Positions 1-11,719 of a stretch of DNA of 43,042 bases are shown here, piece by piece. The notes beneath the pieces were generated by a model. It saw only the letters and a program-made list of their open reading frames with translations, searched no databases and was not told the origin of the DNA. Source of the stretch: Scytalidium lignicola (lineage: Eukaryota > Ascomycota > Leotiomycetes); contig NCSJ02000345.1 of assembly GCA_002812745.2 (NCBI GenBank), positions 1 through 43,042 on the forward strand, in the 5' to 3' direction. Numbering within the stretch: position 1 is the first letter of the stretch; every line of letters starts with the position of its first letter. The position numbers and the translations under genes were made by a program.

Positions 1-729
1 TATGACTTTCAGTTATAGGATGATGTCCCTATTAACAGACTTGTCAAAGTTGTAACGAATGGTTTAGTCAGTATTGTCAGTGGAATATCAGAAGACGGAC
101 TTGACGATGAGTGCGTAGACTTTTGGTGCGAGGTATCTGATGCTAAGATTCAGACGAGACATGAGGGATGGTGTGAGATTTATAGATGAATTCTACAATT
201 TTTGGGTGGAATGATTATAGAACTTGAGGTAGATAGTAGTGTTCTGCTTTGACTTATTACCACTGGAGGTCTTAGAGAAATGTTCAGCGCTCGATGAGTA
301 AACATAACTTCACAGATATTCATGGGGACTATTTAAATTGATGTTTGTTCGATATATTTCTTAGATCTTAATACTCTTATATCAAGTCCGTTGAGTACTT
401 CACTATGTTATTTCCAAAAATTCTTTCATTCTCAGGTGAATATTATGAGGTAATTCTTCTAAACTTATATGTTTAAATCATATCACTACATAACATTCTC
501 TGAGTCTATAAAATTCCACATGACATATAATTAAAAATCCAAATAATAGGATACGTTTGTTTTACTTGTAAGTCCTATTGTAATCCGATGATTTGGGTGG
601 TAAACATTAAAAAAANGAATGTATAATATATGGATTAGTATATCATAGCGCGTATGGGTATATTTATAAGTGTTGGTAGAATAGCGGTTACGTACACGTG
701 ATATTCACGTGCCCCTGTAAGCTAGTCCA

Positions 730-785
730 GATTAGGTAGTGGGAACGAGCGAAGCTCTTACAGCTTCGCTCTCCTACCCCTAATC
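730..785. repeat. Hairpin with perfect 10-bp core arms
   Basis: Positions 747-756 (gagcgaagct) and 762-771 (agcttcgctc) are exact reverse complements around a 5-base loop. The symmetry continues imperfectly outward to gattagg at 730 and cctaatc at 779. It could be a repeat end, a transcription-stop-like structure or a small RNA fold. Its function is unknown. Confidence 0.6.
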
Positions 786-1122
786 GTACAACAACCATGG
801 AATAGCACAACGAGTATATTACGTATAATTGCGTACCGTACTTCGTGCTACAGGTGAACCGACAATAAGACACGTATTAATTAATTCGGTACTAAAGAGA
901 AAGGCTATCACAGGTGTGTAGTGGGCCAGCAGCGTCACGTGAAAACCACGAGGTCTTTTTCCTTAGCTGCGGCCGCCGGTGTTACCTTTACCCTCGTTCG
1001 TGTTCGTGACGCAATCGTACAAGGGTACCAATCTATATTTTAGCTACTACACGAGTAATTATCTGGAATTTTTCTTCGAATATTCAAATATTATCTCTAG
1101 ATAATTATGGAGACTAATCATC

Positions 1123-1580
1123 GGCCTCGGACACTCTGTTCAACTGACTTTAACTTGAACTCCCTCGTAGTCAGTAGAAGCAGGTGGCCACAAAAGCAGG
1201 TGTAAATAGTAAGCAAGTATAGTTGCTCATCAATTGTTATACTAAAAACACACGTGTACACGTACACGTACACAAATTGAATAACTCTGAGAACTTTATT
1301 TTTATTTATTTTTTGATTTTTCACTTGAATTTTTTACAAGTTAGATTGGCACATTTTAATTTTTCAAAACTTTGCTTGAAATAATGCTTAACATAAGGAT
1401 TTATAAATTATAGATTAAGTTCTATCCAATTATAAATAATAATAAAATAATTGTTAGTCAATTTAAAGATGTAATTAATGAAAATTTAATTAGTAACTGT
1501 ATTTGGTTACTGACTATACCTGCTTCTACTGACTACGAGGGGATTTAAGTTAAAGTTGGTTGAAGAAAGTGCCCAAGGAC
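1123..1580. mobile_element. Candidate MITE with about 63-bp terminal inverted repeats
   Basis: The left arm 1123-1185 and right arm 1518-1580 are reverse complements over about 63 positions with about 10 mismatches, of which 8 are transitions. The innermost 23 bases (ctcgtagtcagtagaagcag and flank) are identical. The interior is AT-rich, non-coding and includes an alternating acgtac stretch near 1253-1272. About 458 bp, long inverted ends and no coding capacity fit a non-autonomous DNA element. I could not settle a target-site duplication. Transition-biased differences would fit mutation by RIP or methyl-C deamination, but this is inference. Confidence 0.5.
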
Positions 1581-1653
1581 AGATTACTGATTACAGATAT
1601 TGAAAGCAAGAAAATGGTATCGGAGAAATGATTGACAATGGAATGTAATTTGA

Positions 1654-1763
1654 CTTACAGCTTAGACTTGAATACCTAGAATGTTATATCTTGCATGATA
1701 TTATCAGTAATCCTTGCAATTTATTGTAAATATTCAAGTTATTCAAATCGTCTAAGCTGTAAG
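1654..1763. repeat. Inverted repeat around the sequence cttacagcttagac
   Basis: cttacagcttagac at 1654-1667 is repeated exactly in inverse orientation at 1750-1763. An imperfect extension (ttgaata) lies on the inner side of both arms. The spacer is about 82 bases. It sits just outside the candidate MITE and may be another, shorter element or part of a composite. Confidence 0.4.
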
Positions 1764-2095
1764 TTATAAACTAATACCTAATATGTATTAATGGGTGGAA
1801 ACACTAAAGTAATTCTGATATAAACGTTGAATTAATATCCGCCATCAAAATACTACCACATACGATACGCAGTAATGAGACGAATACAGTAAACGACAGA
1901 AGATATAGTATTACCTCTAATTAAGGTTCTGTCTAACAAGTTTTAAAAATTAGTCAAGTAGTCACGACTTGCTCCTCTTGATATGCAATTATAAGCTCAC
2001 TTCATTCCAACCACTCTTTCCCATGGTTGTTACCAATCTACAGGGAGTGAAGTTGGCACGAAAGCAAGCCCGATGTTTATTAACGGGGCCTGGAT

Positions 2096-3939
2096 TTAAA
2101 CTGAAGAGGCTGTCTTCTCCTCAATATCTACAGCAACAGAAGACTTCTCTTCAGCGAGTTCCGCATCAGAGCCGTGTTCAAGGGCATTATTCTTGTCGAA
2201 GAGGTAGTTGACATTCTCAAGAGTGCGTCCGCGAGTTTCGAAGATGAAGAAGTAAACTGGTAATAGAACATTAGCAAAACTGTAAATCACGAATACTGTC
2301 AGGGTAGCCTTACCGTAGGGGAAACCAATAACATTGAAAACGGAAAACCAGATCCAGGTCTTCCACCCAATACTGGCCTGTGCAATTGGGCCGGCATACA
2401 CAGTGAGGAAAGCCATAAGCCACTGGGAGGAGATACTAAGACCGACACCGGTGTGTCGTTGGCGAAGCGGCATACTTTCACTGACATAAATGTACTAAGG
2501 ACGGGAGTGTTAGTGAATGTATTGGATAAAAGCGGCTCCTCTCTTAAGATAATTACTTACCGGCATTGGAGCCCAGGTAGGACTGAAGACAAGAATCCAA
2601 CCAAACAGCATGGCAGCAGCAGCTGAAGATGTAGCCTTTTGGCCAACCGCTAACAAAGCAGTAAATGCGATCATGAAAAAGGATTGAAGAGCAGATCCCC
2701 AGAGGAGCCATTTCCGTCGTCCGGTTTTCTCGCAAAAGTAAGAACCGAAGAACGCACCGATGGCGAGTAGTGTTGTTGCAGCGCCAGAGCATATTGACGC
2801 TGTAGTGGCCGCTAGACCAATATAGACTTGGAAGATGGTGGTCATGTAATAGAAAATCATGTTGATACCCATCAGGTACGCTACGCCAACAAGAATGACA
2901 CCATCACGAATTCGACGAACGGCCTGAGTAGCTGACTTGTCAAAAACGAGGTTGGAGAACTTCAATGGCTCGGTCTCTTGTCTGAGTTCAAGCTGAATTT
3001 CGGACTGGACCTTGATGGCGACTTCATCACTAGGATAAAGCTGCTTGAGGACTTCCAAACCTTCTTCATCTCTGCCTCGGAGATAGTACCATCGAGGAGT
3101 GTCTTTAAAGTAGACTGTTAGCCTCTAACCTCGAAAACTTCAAAAGGGGCCTAAATTTGATGGTCTACTTACCGGTATTTGGGAATATTAAACCGAAAAC
3201 CAGGAGAGACCAGATGATCTGAATGGCAAGTGGTAAGCGCCACACAACTTGTCCAGAAGCATAAGTGAACCCGAAATCGCTGGTATTCTTAGCAAGTTAT
3301 CCCAAACATACAGTCACAATTCTACTTACATCCAATATGCCAGAGCTGTACCAGCACATGCGAATCCCATCAAGTAGCCCACTAAGGGACCTCTGACTTC
3401 AGTGAGAGCCGTAATTTCGGCAACGTATACTGGTCCCATAGACACAACGAATCCATTTCCAATACCCTTTCAGGATAGATGATTAGGCTACTTGTTCAGA
3501 TTCAGAAGCATTGACGGTGTAAAAAAGAAACCTACGATGATTACTCGGCCGGCAATCAGCTGGCCGTAGGAGTAACTGGAGACACAGATTATGGTGCCAA
3601 TAACCTGGGTGATAGCACCCAGCAAGACCCAGAACCTACGGCCTAGACGGTCACTCCACGGGGTTGACGCACAACAACATCCAAGCCATGAAGCTAGGAG
3701 GAAGGAAGCCACAATCATAGAGAAAGTGGTGGTATTTGGGATCTTCGATTCAGGAGTTAGCAAAACAACTTTTGTGTCTGAGTGCACCTCATGATTATGC
3801 AAAACACAAGGCTGACCTTCATTGCCGATTGGAACGCCTCGGTCTCAATGATTCCACCAAGCACTCCTGCATCCCAACCGTAGGACATGTAGCCCATTCG
3901 AACACCCCACAGCACTAAAGTTGGATTGATTTTCCCCAT
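2096..3939 (-). CDS. MFS sugar transporter (hexose/maltose carrier family)
   Basis: Model: complement(2096..2494, 2561..3102, 3173..3279, 3330..3466, 3536..3742, 3817..3939), 504 residues, all introns GT-AG. This is a plasma-membrane carrier of the sugar porter family. Visible family signatures are TM1 ending in a GYxSYGWDAGVLGG-like stretch (about residues 16-30), DRLGRR at 72-77 in the loop after TM2, TPRWYYLRGR after TM6 (about 193-202), EKTGRRKW in the second half, the MPLRQRHTG loop (about 380), and ETRGRTLE at 458-465 followed by an acidic tail. Twelve membrane segments are expected and the length is normal. The start at 3939 is the first in-frame Met before TM1. The N-terminal tail is short, so a further upstream exon is possible. 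The substrate cannot be told from sequence. Confidence 0.85.
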
Positions 3940-4449
3940 ATTGAAAGCTCTGCCGCAAGGTATGTATCAATCAGTGCAGAACACAGCCTGTTTGTTGTTT
4001 GTGTAAGCAACACCACATATAAGTTGGGGTTTTACGAAAGACACCACCACCCTAGGCTGGAGGACCCTGTGGTTCAAGTAGGCTGACTGGGCCTCTGACA
4101 CAGGGTATGGATGATGATAAATGACCCAGAGAGATCTGGGGAGGGGGGATGGGAACAGTGGAGAGACCAAAGAGAGCAAAAAGCAATGAAGCACATACCA
4201 ACCAACAAAGGATGAACACGCAACTTGAGGAGTAAAATACACTGTGACTTCTGGCGTTTCCTGCGAGACATGCAGAGATATTTCAGGGCAAGATAAAGGG
4301 AATCAGGAGGAGAGATTGTGCACTAGCATCAACTCCTCTTGATTGTGGAAATTACTGCAGCATCGGCATCATTGGGCGGGTGGAATCAATAGACGGGATC
4401 GCCCAGATGGTTTCGTTGATTTTACCAGGAATTGTCCGGCCATGTGCAA

Positions 4450-4680
4450 TCCTACCTCCTGCAATACCGAATATCACATGGCGAATAGGGCTCACATGGC
4501 GGTGAAGGAAAGTAGCAGTCTCTTGATATCAGGGTGTCCAGCACCGAGTCGGCTGCTTGGGATATTCTTTGCCTCTGCTTGAGTGCGGTTCTTGATAGCG
4601 CTGTTTGGGTAATCCGGCGTGACAATCTTAGGGAAAATGGGGTGGGTTACAGCATAGTAGTCCAGTAGCCATGGGTTGAC
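4450..4680 (-). pseudogene. Decayed coding-like fragment, family not recognised
   Basis: Read from 4680 downwards, an open stretch of about 60 codons begins NPWLLDYYAVTHP and ends in LLLSFTAM, with ordinary protein-like composition. It then meets a stop (TGA at about 4493). In a shifted frame the sequence continues protein-like (IFGIAGGRIAHGRTIPGKIN) for about 40 codons. No start codon, no convincing introns and no domain I can name. It is either the remnant of a gene or chance open sequence. Confidence 0.25.
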
Positions 4681-7648
4681 ATACCGATACTATGGTGGCA
4701 CGCTGCTACATCCTTGAACCATGGACAGTCGCAACGAGTGGTGTCTCGTAGGACGAAGCGGCAAAAGTGTTTGGTGGGTAGTAATACTGTACATATGCCG
4801 GATGAGGAATTTGAGGAAGGGGATTTGCTGGGAGACGGAAGGAACTAGGCGGGTGGCGTCGGCTGTCAACGGGGGGGGGGCGGNGAAGCAAAATGCATAG
4901 GTGGAGACTATATCTCCATAATCTTGGGATTAAATGGGATTATGATATCCCTATTTGGCAAAATATCACAGGACAGGGCNTTTTTTTTCATGGAATCATT
5001 TTCAGGAGCAAAAAGAGATCATGGAAAGATATATACCCAGGGGATTTATATATGGCATTCTGAGAAGTTTTGATTATACTTCTCACTCAGTTATCTCTCA
5101 TTTACATGGGGTTTTTATTCTTGGGTATTTTGAATCCGAGACGGCATTTTTTGGGTTTGCATCTGATACCTTCTTTATTTTGGGAAACATTTTGGGGAAG
5201 ACTTGGTTGGAAATTATTATACCCCTCGCTAGTTAAATAATCTCTAATAGTTAGTCAAATGCGCATGCTTGCTTTATGTATCCGTCACCACGTAGTGCAG
5301 GCAATTATTGTTATTGCTCATAATAATAATAACGTTGAATAAGGATGAACGACGTAGGGCTTTTGGTCCGGGACAGGTGCTCCATGAAAAACACATACAT
5401 GTCAAGGTTGCTAGCTAGGATTATAATCTGATATTCAATTGGTGGCGCTCTACATTATTCTGCATTGCCAACTCATGGGGGAGCGAGGATCTGAGATGGA
5501 AGTGACCAATCCCCAGCTGGCCCTGGTTTTCCCTTTCCTTGCCTTGCCTTGGTAAAAGTCTAGGCTCAGAGGAGGAGTCATGGTTAAGTGTGAACTCAAC
5601 TAAGCTGGAGAAATCGTCTCCGGAGAAATCTTTTCAGTGCCTGGTTATATTAATTGTGATTTTATTTTTTTTTGCTTTTATTAAATTAAATTATTTTGAG
5701 ATTTTGCTTTCATACATAAAATTTAGCTCGCTATACCCCCGAATAATTCACCGCAAAAATTCAAATTTGAAGGGCAATATTTTCCTTCTTCCTCCTTCTT
5801 TTGGCATATGGTGTGTTAAGTCATAAATAATAATATGCTTTTTGCTTCCTCCACTACTAGTCCCAGGGCTAATGATAGAAAGCAATCTTGACTATTTCTG
5901 GGGAGTGGTTGTATTCGTGATACAGATCCATCATTGACTAAAAGAGGCTGAAACGCTTATCTTTTTGAATACTAGACTTGCAGTATAAGGTGTGTGTACC
6001 TTACGTTTAGTTGTGCTACAGCTTATAATTATGGACAAATAGCATCTTGCTTTTGCTGTCACTGCAGAAAACCAGGTTATCTGTATCAAACATGACACCT
6101 CTTAGTGGTGACACAGAGATCTATAATTGGTCGGTAACACAGAAAGGTATCCCAAGACTAGTGTAGTCAACAAGTTGCTAATATAGATATAGAGCAAACC
6201 ACAACTGCTAGGGGGAACGAAAAATCAAACATTTGCTTTCAACATTTCTAAAGCTGCCGGATACAAAGAAACTTGATCCAGGGAAACGTGCAGACTACTG
6301 CACTTAGCCAACTATTGCGCCTTTTGGATCTTTTTTCTCCCGCATAGCAGCATTTGCAATACTATATCCAGCTGGACGATTCTATAACTAGTTTCTTGGA
6401 CTTGTCGCAAAGGAATGATATTTGATCAGGGTTATCCGCTCTGCAAGCTCAATGTCCACCACAGACTGGCTATCAGCACTTGCGATACAACATCAACCAT
6501 CATATCATGTGTGAAGAAATTATAGTGGTCTATAGGTGCCACCATGAGATAACTAAAGGTCCAAACCCGTGTCTCCGAGAACCCCTTTCCAGACAGGAGA
6601 AGGAGGACGGAGAACAAAATCGCGCTCGAGGACAACCCGAACCACTGCCAACTTGTGATGGTGGGTGGCCAACGCCAGTACTGCTGCATACCAACCGTCT
6701 CTGTTCGGGGTGTAGGGAGGAGAAAAGACATGTGATGAAGGATGCAAAACCGCCCTCAGAGGAATGGCGGAGAAGATATGACTGGAAGTGGTGGAGAGAA
6801 TGGAGACCAAACAACAACAGATTGAAAACATATGGAATCTGGGGCTTAGCACCTTGGGGGAAATCCGTTTGGGATGACAGCCCAGAAAGTCCGGAAGAAG
6901 CAATCCCGTGGTAGATGAAAATAATTCTATGGACAATCAACTTCTCTGCGGCTGATAATGCCGCGCTTGGGAAAGGAGAACAAAATTTCTGGGAAAATAT
7001 AAGACCGTTAAATTGCCTAAAGTAGTATTTAACAAGAACTTCAAGCGCTTTACTTACAAATTCTATGTATTGATCATTTTCCACATAGTCCACCAACAGT
7101 CATGTCTCCTATAACTACGTCCTTGAATACCACAGCAATGAGGTGTCATCAACGTTCGGGCCTTTCCCCTTGTGGAGTAGCATGCTTATTTGCACAGGTA
7201 CGTATGGCTAATGATTGGATAACAAGGAGGATTTTTGTGTAAAAGCCACAGTGAGATTCGGATAGCAAGTTGTTCTGTAATTATACAGGTAAGGAAGGTA
7301 AGAAAGCCCTGCAAATTATTATCTCCTGCACACGTATATGGCCATTTCATGGTAATGGTAAGAATTCCCAACTTCCAGATCTTCGTATTTTCGTATTCAC
7401 GGATAAGGTTTGTCGATCTTCTTGGTTGCATTCCGTCTGAGGAAATCATTGAAGCGCAGTGAAGGGGTTCTCTGAGTGGCTGGCAGGATGCCTCAGACCT
7501 CTCGGAATCATCCTTACCCGAGAAACGCCTTTAACGCCCACAGCGTTTTAGAACCTATGCTCATCCTTGGAATCACCCCCCGTCTTGGATCCAACAAAGA
7601 AACTAGGAGGGGCAGTTTAGAGTGGGCAGCAGTAAGCACAGCGCTAGG

Positions 7649-7658
7649 TATTTAAATA
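7649..7658 (+). promoter_or_regulatory. Possible TATA element of the P450 gene
   Basis: The palindromic A/T box tatttaaata lies about 230 bases upstream of the P450 start codon in a gene-free stretch. A GTACAGTAC element follows at 7866-7874, 17 bases before the ATG. Position and composition only; no transcription start is known. Confidence 0.3.
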
Positions 7659-7890
7659 TCCACCAGATCAGCTGTGTCTTTAAATGTTTCTTACATTGTT
7701 GTCTCTGTCATCTTTTTAAACTCCTTATACATGTCGAATGTTGCTCCAACTAATATAGCGAACTCCTCATACCGGTTCAATAGCATTCTCTAGAGCAGAA
7801 TTTGTAATGCCAGCTCTAATATCATTCAATTATACCCCGCAGCAGCCTTGATCTTATTTTATCTTGTACAGTACACGCCTGACTGCCAAG

Positions 7891-9970
7891 ATGGTTTCTA
7901 TGATCACAGCTGTCCTCGCTGCCATTCCTTTGTACGTGATAGGGTCAACAATATTAGGACTGAGGAGAAACATAACCGCGGCGAAGCGTTCGGGGCTACC
8001 ATATATTATCACTCGTCAGTCTGCGTGAATATGTCTACTCGTATCAGAACAAGTCTAATACTTTTCCAGCCCTCTACTTGTATAGTCCAATATGGCTCGC
8101 CGGCCACAGAATTTGGATACCCTTGATCAAACGCCTACCTAGGCCTTTGTGGGAGAATTGGATACCGTATGACTGTTGCAATAGGTTATGGCTTGCCTTA
8201 ATGCTAATTCTCTCTTAGCTATATGGAACCTGACTGGCCTTGGAAGCTTCTGTTCGACCCGTTCAAGGAGATGGGCGATGTATTCATCTCCGTGTCTGCA
8301 AGCGGCAATATAGTATGGGTTGCAAATGCGGAAGCCACCCACCAAATCACCAGCAGACGCGAGGCCTTTCCGAAGCCACTTGAATCATACAAATTTCTCG
8401 ATCTCTTTGGCCGCAACGTTGTCACCACGGAAGGTGCGGAATGGAAGCTCCATCGAAAGATATCCTGTCCTAGCTTCAACGAGAAGAACAACGCTCTGGT
8501 GTTTGCCGAATCTGTCAGACAAGCCCAGGGCATGTTGAGAAAATGGATGGGTCCGGATTACAAAGGAAACGTAACGGTAGAAGAAGTTCCATTGGATACG
8601 ATGCGAGTGACTTTGCACATAATCAGCCGCGTTGGGTTCGGGGTCCAGCTTCTGTGGCCTGGAGAGCAGGCAGATGGAAACCAGACCAGCAAGGATGCCA
8701 GCTATAGCAGCCACATTCCACCTCCAGGGCACACCATGAGCTTTGAAGAGTCATTGAAGATTCTGCTCGAAAAACTGATTCTAGTGTTAATTATTCCGAG
8801 GATTTTACTAAGTAAGCTGCACCTAGTTGTTAATCGAGGTTTGTTACCGGACTAACTTCTCTAGAATACCTTCCATTCGATGCAACGAAGAAAGCGTATG
8901 AATCTTTTACTAATTGGGATAAATATATGAAGGAATTATTTGAGCAAAAGGTACAGAAGGCAAGTACAGCTGACAAGACCGAGGGAGGCATGGATATCAT
9001 GGGAGCTTTAGCTCGAAGTTCTTATGGAGACTCCAGCCATGGGTCATTAAAGAAAGGGCCAGCTAATCGCCAACGGCTTTCGGACTCTGATATCCTTGGA
9101 AATGCATTTGTAATACTCCTCGCTGGCCACGAGACAACTGCCAATTCTGTCCATTTCTCTCTAGTAGAACTGGCGATCAGGCCGAGATTCCAAAGGCTCA
9201 TGCAAAAAGATGTGCTATCCATATATGGCGATACGTCTCCACAGACGTGGGACTACGATTCAAGTATCAACTCCTTGCTAGGATGCATGCTCGGTGCTGT
9301 ACTTAATGAGGAGCTTCGTCTCATACCTCCCGTGCTTGGGATCCTAAAGAGAGTTCCCCGGAATCAAGATCAAGTCATAGAAATCGATGGCCGGATGGTT
9401 ACTCTTCCAAGGAATGCTATGGTCACACTGGTTACTACTGCTGTACAGAGAAATCCAAGGTATTGGTCTAGTAAGCCATCCAAGGTTACGGACAAACAAG
9501 ATGACATAAATGATTTCAATCCCGAGAGATGGCTAGAAAAGGGAAACTCCGATATGAACACGGAGAACAGTAACGTTTCGACTGACTTAGATGACTTCGG
9601 AGGCTTCACTGGACACTCTAGCTCCGCTCGACTCTTCCATCCGGTAAGAGGCTCGTATATTCCTTTCTCCGATGGCGCACGCTCGTGTCTGGGTCGACGA
9701 TTAGCGCAAGTGGAAGTTATGGCAATCTTTGCAGTGATATTCCAGAAGTATTCCGTTGAACTCGCAGTAGACGAATGGGCAACAGACGAGGAGGTCGCCA
9801 AGATGTCTGTGGAGCAGAAGAAAGAGGTCTATAAGAAGGCGCAACTGAAGGCGAGAGAAACCTTGAAGTCAGCCTCCACCGTTATTACGTTGAAGTTGCA
9901 AGAGGGTTTTATTCCAATGCGGTTCGTACGGAAGGGAGAGGAGAGATTTGTTGACTTGATCGATGATTAG
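7891..9970 (+). CDS. Cytochrome P450 monooxygenase
   Basis: Model: join(7891..8014, 8070..8166, 8219..8811, 8865..9970), 639 residues. This is a haem-thiolate monooxygenase, anchored in the ER by an N-terminal hydrophobic helix (about residues 4-24). Signatures in order: I-helix AGHETT at about 358-363, the K-helix ExxR motif (EELR) at 420-423, NPERW at about 490-494, and the haem loop FSDGARSCLG at 539-548 with Cys546 as iron ligand. Splice sites are GTCAGT/CAG, GTATGA/TAG and GTAAGC/TAG; the two short 5' exons restore the membrane anchor and proline-rich hinge (RLPRPLWENWIP). It is longer than the usual 500-550 residues, with extra loops before the haem domain (about 495-530) and after it (about 565-600). 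The substrate is unknown. No biosynthetic cluster partners are adjacent. Confidence 0.93.
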
Positions 9971-10548
9971 GATTCGAAGTAATGATGTATTGAATAGTAT
10001 ATATATATAGAGTTTGGAGTAACGTAGGAGCTGGATATTGAGGCATTTAGTCGATCGTATTTCGAAGAATGGTTGTAACCTCTGACTCCGAGACTGTACA
10101 GTACAGTACCTATTGTATGCGCGCCTTGCTCTACCTTAAGCTTTCGAGAACAAACCACTTTTCTGGTTAATATCACCACACGTGGTAGAGCGGGCTGAAA
10201 AGTTAGTTATTCTGAGATCTGAACTAAAAAGGGTTTAGTTAATAATTGTTGAGAGTACTGTTGACAACACTCATCACGTGCGGTCCTGGTGGAGATGTAA
10301 GCCCTGGAGATTTCCAACGGCAGTTTGTTTTGGTTAAGCCGCCTCCCAGGGAGGTGTAAACAAGCCTACCTCGCGACTTCCCGCCCATCGCTGCCAGCCC
10401 CCAGCCCCTCCACACTTTGCTTTGACAACACAGTTATCAGCACATCACCAACCGCGTGGTCCTTGCTTCAACTATCATTGTCCAATACCAAGCAAATTAT
10501 ACCCATCACGATCGCATTCTCTGCGCGACCCTGAACCCATTCATCACA
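9971..10548. other. Intergenic region upstream of the SAP-domain gene
   Basis: It contains a TA-rich tract just after the P450 stop, a run of overlapping GTACAGTAC units at 10095-10109, and CACGTG boxes near 10180 and 10276. No gene is seen. The last part is CT/CA-rich and probably the 5' leader of the next gene. Confidence 0.5.
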
Positions 10549-11719
10549 ATGTCCGGAGTCTCAACATGGCTGCAGAAGCAGCGCAAGAGCGATCTGGTGG
10601 AGCTCGCAGACAGTGTCGGCTTGACAGAGTATGAAATATAAGGCCCTATCCCAAAGCTTTCCTCCCGCAGCGACTTACTTTTATCTTTCCAGTTACGATG
10701 GCATGAAGAAGCAGGAGCTAGAAGCTGCTCTAGATAGCTATCTCACGAAAAACTCGGCGCAGTTCTCCAGCGACACGCGCCTGACACCATTTTACAAGAG
10801 ACGCGCCGACACTTCACCTATCAAGAAGGAACCATCCTCCACTGCGTCTGAGATTGTAGAGACCAAGATTAGACCAGCGAAGCGTAGGGTGACAAAGGTC
10901 GCCGAAGAAATTGCAAACACTATTCAGAATGCGACGTAAGTATCCGCGCAAGGGTGGACGGGTTTCTTTGTTTTCTGCAAGCCTTGCTGATTGTTCTTCG
11001 ACAGTGATGACTCGGAGGCCGAGTTAGCTGCGCGTTCCCGAAACGCTATTACTCGGACGCCTCGTGCAGCTCTTTCGTTTGCTTCCAGCGTGCCGCTCCC
11101 ACCATCGCCGAGCGAGGTTGCTGAGGCTATCGATCGTCAAACTCAGGTGATGCGCTCGCGAGTCAGCCGCGCCTACAAGGAAATGGGACTCGCGGAAACT
11201 GCAGAGACGACGCGTGAGACGCTGTCTTCCATTGTTGCTGTGCAGGGGTTGATCATCGCATTCGAGCTCTACAATCTCCGGAAAGAGATACTCGCTGATC
11301 GATACGTGTTTACCATCCCTACCATCCCATTTTTGAAGACCTCTCCGTATCCGGTATTGGTCCCAGATCTTTTCTTGCTCTTGACTAGTTCTTTTTGGGG
11401 ACCGGCCACACTCTGGGGATTCACCAGCTTCTTCATCCCGCTGGCGGCCAGTTATTTCTTCAACTTGACGAGCAAGCCAAAGCCAAAGAGTAGCCATAGC
11501 ACTCACTTCAACTACGAATTTGACCCATTCACATTCAACATTGTGAAGGCATTGTTGACCTTCGTTGTCTATGGCCAGGGTGCTACTTTCAATGGCCTCG
11601 TGAACTCAGGAGATGTGGACAGAATCAACTCGGCGATCTACGGTGGCTGGCAAGGTGTTATTGTGGGGTCAGCCATCGGTGTGCTAACGACGATTTACGA
11701 GGCGATTGCTAAGAAATAG
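10549..11719 (+). CDS. SAP/HeH-domain membrane protein, probable nuclear envelope
   Basis: Model: join(10549..10628, 10693..10935, 11005..11719), 345 residues. The first about 45 residues form a SAP or helix-extended-loop-helix fold: a leading helix (STWLQKQRKSDLVELADSVG), a YDGMKKQEL turn, then a second helix. SAP domains bind DNA. A basic, Ser/Thr-rich linker with KKEP and RPAKRR patches follows, then three or four hydrophobic segments in the C-terminal half (about 215-345). SAP/HeH plus membrane helices is the arrangement of inner nuclear membrane proteins such as Heh1/Src1, but the C-terminal part does not look like the Man1 domain, so that location is inference. The ATG at 10549 has a good context (cacaATG) and begins exactly at the domain. 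Confidence 0.82.

Larger units (their letters stand above)
1..2095. other. AT-rich intergenic region with repeats
   Basis: No convincing gene is visible. The reading frames here are short, AT-rich and unlike any family I know. The tract holds a candidate MITE (1123-1580), a hairpin near 730-785, a second inverted repeat (1654-1763) and several CACGTG-type palindromes (about 698-712, 935 and 1253-1272). It lies downstream of the sugar carrier gene that ends at 2096 on the minus strand. Confidence 0.6.
3940..7890. other. Mostly gene-free region between sugar carrier and P450
   Basis: About 4 kb with no gene I can support firmly. It contains a decayed coding-like fragment on the minus strand (about 4450-4680) and a patch around 6430-7100 where several overlapping minus-strand frames stay open without recognisable homology. 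There are T/A-rich tracts near 5640-5700. The last 250 bases are the likely P450 promoter. Confidence 0.5.

Noticed and set aside
6432..7096. Three overlapping minus-strand frames (99, 127 and 188 codons) and a 144-codon plus-strand frame
   Set aside because: None shows a recognisable domain, a coherent exon chain or a clear start. Low stop density on several frames at once suggests composition rather than coding. A fast-evolving gene cannot be fully excluded.
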